Shown in pieces: positions 53,196 to 62,745 of a stretch of DNA of 64,000 nucleotides. Made by a program: the position numbers and the translations under genes. The stretch spans positions 401,001 through 465,000 of the forward strand of contig JAOPHQ010000570.1 in assembly GCA_030340625.1 (NCBI GenBank). Direction: 5' to 3'. How positions within the stretch are numbered: the first letter of the stretch is position 1; each line of letters starts with the position of its first letter. This stretch comes from Merluccius polli. Taxonomy: Eukaryota; Chordata; Actinopteri; Gadiformes; Merlucciidae. The notes beneath the pieces are model-generated. The model worked only from the letters and a program-made list of their open reading frames with translations. It did not search any database and had not been told where the DNA came from.

Positions 53196-56100
53196 CTGGA
53201 GGTAGGTGGGGGGGGGGGGGGGGGGGAGTCAGTTACCAGGTGACATGGTGGATGGATGGATGGATGGATGGATGGATGGATGATGGATGGATGTAGTGAC
53301 AGACAGACATTGATGGATGGATTGGATGGACAGATGTGTGGACGGATGGGCGTAGGGACGATGGAAGAATAGATGGATGGATGTTTGAGCGACAGCTGAA
53401 CGGATGGATGCGTGATTGATTGATGGATGGATGTGGCATTTAGTGTTGGGTGGACGAACGATGGTTGAATGGACGGAGGGATGGACAAATGAATGGACGG
53501 ATGGATGATAGATAGATGGATTTATAGCTGAATCGATAGGTGATTGATGGAAGGATAGATGACGAAGATGGGTGGCTGGATGATTCATTTGATTAATGGA
53601 TCAATTCATTTAATGCACACACGTGTTAAAGGACTAATACCGGTCTGGGTGGTCAAACCTATCATCACCGGCTCTCCTGGCTTCACTTGAACCTCCGTTA
53701 CCAAAATAATGTGGCAAAGTTACTTCCTTCTACCAATTCTGTCGAAGCGCAGTTAGCGTGCGCGCGCCTGCCACGAATGTAAACAATGGCAATGTAGCAC
53801 AGACATTTTGTGAAGGACTTGTATGGCGCTTCACTGTTATTTTATCCACCAACTCTGTCCTGACCGACTCACATGGAATCCGCGCGCTAAATGTTCTTCG
53901 GCAGAGTCGGTACAAGGAAGTCATTTTGATGCAGTTTTGGTTGGATGCTGTTGCCGACGCCAACCGTAAGACAGCTGGTGTGTGCGCCTTAGCTTCTACG
54001 CATGAAAGTTTTAACGCCTCACACGGATAAAGAGGCGTGTTGGATAACCTCTTCAGGATCCCGAAGAGGAAAACCTGGAAAACCCAGACCAGGCACAATG
54101 CCCAATGCCTCCTGGTACATTGCCAGCACTGCTTTGTGAGCAGGCCAACAGAGGTTTCTCAGTCAATACAGCGCACCTTGTGAAATGAATTGCTTCAATT
54201 GACTCCATTACTACTCAACACTGTTTGGACATCCACACGAAATGTGGCGAAATGTCCCTTTAAGCTACGTACCGATGAAGTCATTTGACTTTCCCATGTC
54301 GTAGTCCCAGACGGAGATATCCAAGGTCTTCTTGGCTAACTCACCGTGTTTTATTTCATAGCTGAACTCCTGTAACACAATCGTAAGAGGATTTAAATCA
54401 TCGGCACCAACCGACACTTTCGGAGGATGTTATGGGGGATAAATGGGTGACAAATCAAGTCTGGAGCCTGACCTCGTTGTACTCTGGGTTCAGGGTCTTC
54501 TTCTTGGTCTGGGTCTTGTTCTTGGCCTTCTTCCCCATATCTGGCTTCAGACATCTGCACCGAGACCACGAGACAACCCATGAGAAACTACTGTGTGTAC
54601 CATGTAAATCAATGCAATCTCTGGTCAAAGGCGTATATGCAGTGCAATATGACACATGCAATACTTCAAATACGTGTTAGCAGACGTTTTAAGCCCAAAA
54701 AATGTCTTCTTCTTTTAGATGAATTAATGAGCAGATGTTAGGTATCTTGTTCAAAACTAGACACTGGGGTTCGAACCCAGAACCTTTCAGCTGGGAGCCA
54801 AACACCATAACCACTAGATTATCCTGCCCCTCAAAGAAAAAAATGTATATACATACTGTATATTTGTCGTCCTACAAACAATTCACATTTGTCATACGAC
54901 ATTCTTTACAACAACGTAAGACGACACATATCTCCTTATGCTCTGGAGATATGTGTGGCCGGTAAACGGGAGGCACATACACTTTAACGAAGGGGTCCGA
55001 GTATCCGTTGGAGTCCATGGCGGCCAGGTGAGCGCAGCGCACCACGCCCACCACCAGGCGGCCCTGCTGGCTGTCGTAGGCCAGAGACACCAGGATGCGG
55101 CCGCGCTCCTCGCTGTCCTCGCCATCCTTGCCCTGCAAACACCCAGCCACACTCTGCTGTCTGTATACATACAGTATGTACAGGTATCATACAGTATACG
55201 TACGGCTATTAGTAGTCTAAAGCAGAGGTCGGCCGAGAGTGGATTTTTAAAGGCCGATATAAAAACGATAGTTTGGAGCAGGGAAAAGCCGATAGCGGAT
55301 TAATCGGCCGACAGCTAAAAATATGATACATTAATTTAAAGACGCGCATTTATGGCTGCCCCTCCCCCGGTCGAGTGCCAGCGCTCGTCTCATAAAATCG
55401 AAGAAGTAACACGTCCACAGATATTTTTTCAGCAAAAGTGGCCCTCAAATGATCAGATATGGCCATTGGCCCGTAGTTGTGCTGGGCTTGCACTTACACA
55501 CCACGTTGCCAAATAAAACACGGTATGCTTTCGGCAGAGCAGCAGTTATCTTCAGTCTAATGCAATAATGATGCCAGGCTATCGCCAGCAACCTTATCAT
55601 GCTCATAATTTAAATCGATATTATCTCAGGTATACAATGACCATAACTTCTTGTATGGAGCCGCCATGCAAAACGGGGAAGTACGCCTCCACGTCCCATC
55701 GGTGCCGACGAATCGGCCAAACGATTCATCGGTCGAACTCTAGTCTAAATGACCATCCTTCATTAGTTTATTAGTTTATTATAAGGATCCCAATTAGCTG
55801 AGGCCTTGACAACCAGCTACTCCTTCTGGGGTCCAAAGGTCATTATCTACACCGTAACAGACAAGACATTGGCATACAATTTAAATAAAAACAAAAAATG
55901 ACTATTAATTAATCAATATTTTAATCAATATTTCAATATTAATTAAAATTAATATTGAAAAATGAATCTGGAAGCATGGATCAACTAAACTGTGTACTCA
56001 ATGTATGTATATTTATCTATATCTATATGTGTGTATGTATATAAGTCTCATGTTTTCACCCTCCTTCCCCCTACAAGCACCCACACACTCGACTATGATT

Positions 56101-56675
56101 TTATTTCTATGTTTATCTATATGTCCATATGTCTAACGAATGTCTCACCAACCAGACTTCCCCTGCAAGCACCCATGGACTATACATGCACACTGTATCT
56201 ATCTGTCTAATCTCAGATCCAGCAGTCCTTCTGATGTGTGATACTACTATAGCTACGTGTCAGCAGTGAGAATCACCATCCTTCACCTGAAAGCATGCGC
56301 TCAACTATGTATACGTCTGCTGTACATGTCTATAAGTAGTATAAAATACACGGGTCACCTGACATGTATAGTACAGGTCATGTGATAAACGTGTCTTACA
56401 TCATCCTCATAGAGAGCCATGCCCCTCGATGATCCCACTGCCTTCTTCACCTGTAGGGGGAGAGGGAGGGAGGGAGGGAGGGAGGGGGGAGGGATGGAGG
56501 GAGGGAGGGAGGGAGGGACAGAGACAGAAAGAGGGGGACCAAGGGAGAAAGAGAGAGAGAGGAGGTAGAGAAAGAGAGAGTTAGAGAGAGAGAACTTCAC
56601 TTCACTACACATTACCTTGATCTAACACGAAACAAAAACTGAATACAGAGAAGAAAAATGCAGCTAGTTACAGTT

Positions 56676-56726
<51 letters not shown>

Positions 56727-56727
56727 C

Positions 56728-56788
<61 letters not shown>

Positions 56789-57403
56789 GACAGAGACAGA
56801 GACAGAGAGACAGAGACAGAGACAGAGACAGAGAGACAGAGACAGAGACAGAGACAGAGAGAGAGTGTTAATAATAATTCATGCATTTATATAGTGATTT
56901 TCAAGACACCGATAGTGTGTGTGTGTGTGTGTGTTGGGGGGGGTTAGACTACTCATCCACTACTAGCTCAGAGACCAGGGGATGATTAGATGGCCATGTT
57001 GTTGCAAGAGCCAGGGTGGGAATTGGGCCAGGACACCAGAACCCTACTCTACTTGGGACGAGTGCCACAGGATCTTTAGTGACCACAGGGAGTCGGGACC
57101 TCGGTTTCAACGTCTCACCCGAAACACGGCGCTCTTCGTCTGGGGACATTGGGGATATTACATAGGCCAGAGGGACGACCCCCTACTGGTCCTCCAACAC
57201 CTCTACCAGCACCATCTGGTCTCTCCTCCAAGGACGGACCGGACCCAGTGTCGCGATTTGTTCTCACCTGGACCACTCTCTCCAAGCACACGTTGAAGTT
57301 CTTCTTCTGGTTGAACTTGAGTTTCTTCAGCGCCACGCGGGTCTCTCCTATGAACTCATTATGACCGAACGTATCCTCGTCACTCACTGACAGCCTGGGG
57401 AGA

Positions 57404-57471
<68 letters not shown>

Positions 57472-57620
57472 ATGTTATCTATCTGTCTCTCTACCATTCA
57501 CAGCTTGGGGAGGGAGAGAGGGAGAGAGAGAGAGAGAGCATGTTATCTATCTGTCTCTCTACCACTCACTGACAGACTGCAGAGAGGGAGAGATAGAGAT
57601 AGAGAGACAGAGACAGAGAC

Positions 57621-57667
<47 letters not shown>

Positions 57668-60600
57668 ACTCACTTATCTAACTGTCTGTCTATTTATTTG
57701 TGTATGTGTATGTGTGTATATTTTTAGAGTCAGCATGTGTGTGTGTGTATTTGTAAAGTCAGTATGTGTGTATTGTAGAGTTAGTATGTGTGTATGTGTG
57801 TATATTTGTAGAGTCAGTATGTGTGTATGTGTGTATATTTGTAGAGTCAGTATGTGTGTGTGTATATTTGTAGAGTCAGTGTGTGTATGTGTGTATATTT
57901 GTAGAGTCAGTGTGTGTGTATGTGTGTATATTTGTAAAGTCAGTATGTGTGTATGTGTGTATATTTGTAGAGTCAGTATGTGTGTATAATGGTAAAGTCA
58001 GTATGTGTGTATGTGTGTATATTTGTAGAGTTAGTATGTGTGTATGTGTGTATAATTGTAGAGTTAGTGTGTGTATGTGTGAATATTTGTAGAGTCAGTA
58101 TGTGTGTATGTGTGTATATCTGTAGAGTCAGTATGTGTGTTGTGTATGTGTGTATTGGGGGTACCTGAGTGACTTGCGGGTCATCTCTTCGTCGGTGACG
58201 CCGTGGTACACCAGCGTCTCATTCCACACAGGATTCAAGGTGTGCTTCAACGTCTTGGTACGAAGTTTATTCGACTAAACGTACGACACAGGATGACGAA
58301 AAGAGAGGAGGAGGGAGGAGAGGAGAGAGGAGAGAGGAGAGAGAGGGCGGAAAGAGGAAGGAGAGACGAGAGAGAGAGAGAGGACAAAGGAGAACAGAAA
58401 GAAGAGAAAGAGACAGACGCTAGATGAATACAGACAAAATGTTTTGACATTGGTATATTTAGAAATACAATCCAATAAGCTAATCTTATTTCATTCTTTG
58501 AATATTAAATTAAAGGAATATAAAATTCAATTTAATTAGACAAGAGGGCGGAGGGGGTGTGGGGGGGGGGTGGGGGGGGGGGGGGGTGGTGGATCGGGAC
58601 GGACTCTGAAAGGAAGATAAACTAAACTAATATCTGTAAGGAATAATCACTTGTACTCAGACGTGGGGGAGGTGATACCTTGCTGGCTCCGGGGCAGCAG
58701 GTGTAGCTTGACGTAGGGGTCGGCCAGACCGTTGGAGTCCATCGGCTTCAGACCCTGAAGACGAGGAAGGTTTGGAGCGAGTGGGTGTCATGGGAAATTA
58801 CAATACGCTGTTGTTATCCACGGCATCCCGACAACGTGCAACTCAACGATGTTTATTGGAGTCCTGCGCTACTTTAATCACCGGTACGTTTGCCCTATCC
58901 CAGCTGTATCTATCACAAATGGTTGCCTGAGCTCGCAGGCGACGCACTGGCGGGTAACTTTATGATGAGTTCTCGCAGGAGTTTGTGGAGAGGTCCCACA
59001 CACACACACCCTATATAATGAAGCCGCCAGAGAGCGGCTTGGGGAGATCGGGACATGCTCTGTGGCTTCTCCTGTTCTCCTGCTGCAGACTTCATCTCAC
59101 TAATTAGCCTGTAGTGGACATTTAAATCCACAACAGGGGACACATCTCTCTGACTTTCTCTCCGTCTCCCCCCCCCGCTCTGTCTTTTCACCCAACAATA
59201 TATTCACAATAAGACAACAATAACAATAAGATCAGCTGCCAGTTGCGTATTTTCGTCACGTCCGCTCAACCTCTAAGTGTTCCCGTCTGACCTAAAACAT
59301 CCACGTACCGCAGGCAGACAGAGGAGTATCGACAGGGTCGACTGTGTGTGTGTGTGTGCGTGCGTGTGCGTGCGTGTGCGCGCGCGTGTGTGTGTTTGTT
59401 CACCTTGGCTTTAACGATACAGCAATGCAGAGCGTGGGTCTCCTGTTCGTAGAGGAGGGTGAACTCCAGACAGCCCAGAGTAGCTGACAAACAAACAAAC
59501 AAATAAAATCTTAGGTGACGTATTAGATAAAATATAAGACGATAAGAAAAAAGAAAAATAATTGAACTAGTTGAGGCTATAGACAGGTGGGCTTGTGGTA
59601 GCAGTCACTATTAATAACTCCAAAAGCTAATAGTTGAAAAAAATGGCTTCATATCTTTTCTATTCTAACTTTTCTAACTTTCTATGTGTAAAAGACGTCT
59701 TCTATACTGCCCTACAAAGCATAACCGCAGTAACTACGCAAAGCATAGTTATGAGAAAAATGGGTTCAAAGTTTTTTATCTTGCCAGCCTAATGGTTTAT
59801 AGGTATATAAGTGGTATTGCACTAATTGTACACATATTTATGAGGTAGGTTTTATGTCCAAAAATCATGATGACACACCAAGCAGTTCATTTTCAGTTAT
59901 AACTCAATTTCGACCGAAAGTGTAGTGTACCGAAAGTGTCGAAAAGTGTATAGTTACTGTGGTTTTGCTTTGTAGGGCAGTATACGTCTATTTTAACATC
60001 AAAAATAGACGTATAAAAGACATAGAAAAGACGTAAGATATAATATAAGTTATAATATAACATCATTGTTAAATTATATTAAATTATATAAATATCATAG
60101 AATTCAACAAGTCTTATAATAATAAAAAAAAGTATATAAAAAGTATAATAAATAACTTATATATATAACCTAAATAAATGTGCAATATGAAATAATCAAA
60201 AATAGGTCAGCATAATCCTACTGGAGTCATCAGAGTCGTAGTCAACATCATCCTCTTCTGTCTGCTGCGGTGCAGGACGAGCAGCCACAGGCGTTAGTGC
60301 GCACTGGCGGGGCGCTGGCGAGGAGCGGCTGTGTTTTCACCGCGCCGCCTGCAGAGGGCGCTGCGGCGCACCGCTGCAGGGAGCCGCTCTCCACATCTGC
60401 TGCAGGTGCTGGGGGAGTTGAGAGGTGAGCACAGCGTGACACTTCTTCACATCTGCTGCTCCCAGTGAACATGAACATCTGGTCAGCAATATTCCTGACG
60501 TGTTAATCATGCGTGTGTAAGCGTTACAACAACACGACAGCATCAAAACAACACGATTCTGTGGATGACGACGACACTCACTCACTATCTAAACTTCACT

Positions 60601-61473
60601 ATTTCACTTTACTATTTAAACCACTTAAAAAAACACATCCAAATAACGCTCAACCCTTTTGATTGATTGATTGATTGAAATTCTTTATTGACACATGTAC
60701 AAAGGTAAGCGTACAAATGTACATCAGGTCAAAAGAATGACACAAAAAAGCCCATGGGCTTATTTCCATTGTGGTCACTTAAGTTTTAATATTTAGTAAT
60801 TCAGCAGACACCTTTAACCAAAGTGACTAGGAGCGAATTCAGATACATGTTATGGAGGAACAGGTAGGGGTTAAGGATGCTCGTATGCTTGTAGAGGACA
60901 TTGGGGATCGAACCCAGTACCTTCCAGGCAAGGAATCGGACACCCTAGAAATCTAGTCTATCCTGTTAGTTTGTCATAGGTATCCGGATGTCAACACAAC
61001 TTTTGTCCATTCATGCATCCATTAAATATTATGTCGCTTCAAATGCATATTTTTTGCTAAAATATAACAGAATGATTTGTGTAACTCACACTTTTGTTGG
61101 CTCAGTCTGGCAGTGTTTGGCGCGGCGCCTTGTGAACCGGCCTGGGTTGGTTTGGGGATGGGCGTAGCTCTCTCCATGATTGTAGTTCTCTCCGAGTTTG
61201 TAGTTCTCTCTGCGGTTGTTCCGGGAGGCTGTCGTCTATCGCCGTCGCTCCCCGCTGCGGGTCCGACGCCGGGCTCAGAGGAGCCTTGTTCCGGCCCACT
61301 GGGTCTCTGTTGCGGCTCTGGGATGATGAGGGCACAAATCATCGTTCATTAACATTATGGTTGTGAAATCAGATTATGAATTATGAACACTAATTATGAT
61401 AGGTCTATCATAACTTTATAATTAACTTACATTTTTGTTTTAATATATTTCTAGCTATCGTACACTGTGGAGT

Positions 61474-61523
<50 letters not shown>

Positions 61524-62708
61524 ACTGGAGCTGTGCCCTGAAATGTCCCCATTTTGAAAGAAAATTGTATTTTTTAAATATATAATTCATAGATTTCGAG
61601 GATCTAGCTCGCTGATGAATATTAATTTCGAGACAGCTGATCCTAGTACCTTGCGGTGGCGGTGGGTTGCTGCGCTGCGGCGTCTGCTGCTGCAGCGGTC
61701 CCCGGTGGTTCTGGGGGGCGCCGGTCTCCCCGCTGGGCTGGCTGGGCTTGGAGAGGGGCAGCAGGGCCGGCAGCACCTGCTGGTTCTGCCCCTTAAAGAA
61801 CCAGGCCCCCGAGCGCTTCTGGATCTGGGGTGGAGGGGAGGAGAGGAGAAGAACGAGTCGGAAGACACAACGATGCGTTTAGAGACGCCGTACGACCGTC
61901 AGCGACGACACACTGTGGGGAGAACCTGTATGAGGGCGGGGATGCGGCGAAGGTCCTGTGCTTGCGGACTCGATTTGCATATATGCGATTGTGTTGTGGC
62001 AGGTACACAGTTAAAAAAAAACAAGTTCAGATTTCTCACCTACAACTTCTCGCATCAATACTCAATTCTACAAGTACAAGTACATCGATACTCTATTCTA
62101 CAAGTACAACCAAGTCTGCAAGCACAAGACGTTTTGCAACGTGGTTACTGTTGTTAAATACTGTTGATGATCAATAGTCGCGTCGGTTGTCGTTTTAGTT
62201 TGAGTGTTCTTCTTAGTTTAGCTGGTTTGGAGCAGCGCGTGTCAATGTGTATTTATTGATTCGGTGTTGGGATGATTGACACAAAACTGAATTAATCTAA
62301 GGACGGGTTCCCTGAGGCCATCACAGAAATACAGAAATGACTGACATAACCTTCATTGTCATCACCTTTTCGTTGCTTTGTTATTGCTGCACTTTGGCAT
62401 TTTGTTGCTTAGTGTGCTTTCCTGGTATAATATATTTACCATTATTAGCCTATTTTTGTGATCAAAATAAAGAATGATCGAATCTCTGGTCCCTGTGACT
62501 GAGTGAGGGCTCCTAACGCGTTCCTATTCGATGTGTCCATTGTCGCTCACTTCATCTTTATCTACTCGGGTGTTTTAATGGGCGAGGGCTCATCACGCGC
62601 TCATGTGTTCGCCGTTGCTCACCTCTTGCTGCTCGCTGCAGATCCGACAGAGCCACACGGGACACGGCTGGCTGTGACTGCAGATCCCACACCTACTACA
62701 CATGTTCT

Positions 62709-62745
<37 letters not shown>

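Noticed and set aside
53730..54098. Frames of 122 (minus) and 90 (plus) codons in the last rph3a intron.
   Set aside because: No known motif or suitable splice sites; may be a degraded repeat.
54770..54835. A functional tRNA gene (consensus A and B boxes).
   Set aside because: Part of a dispersed SINE family with a non-tRNA body; no plausible cloverleaf was confirmed.
61102..61335. Alternative minus frame (SRNRDPVGRNKAPLSPAS) for rph3a exon e.
   Set aside because: It hits a stop before the donor and does not continue the frame of exon d.
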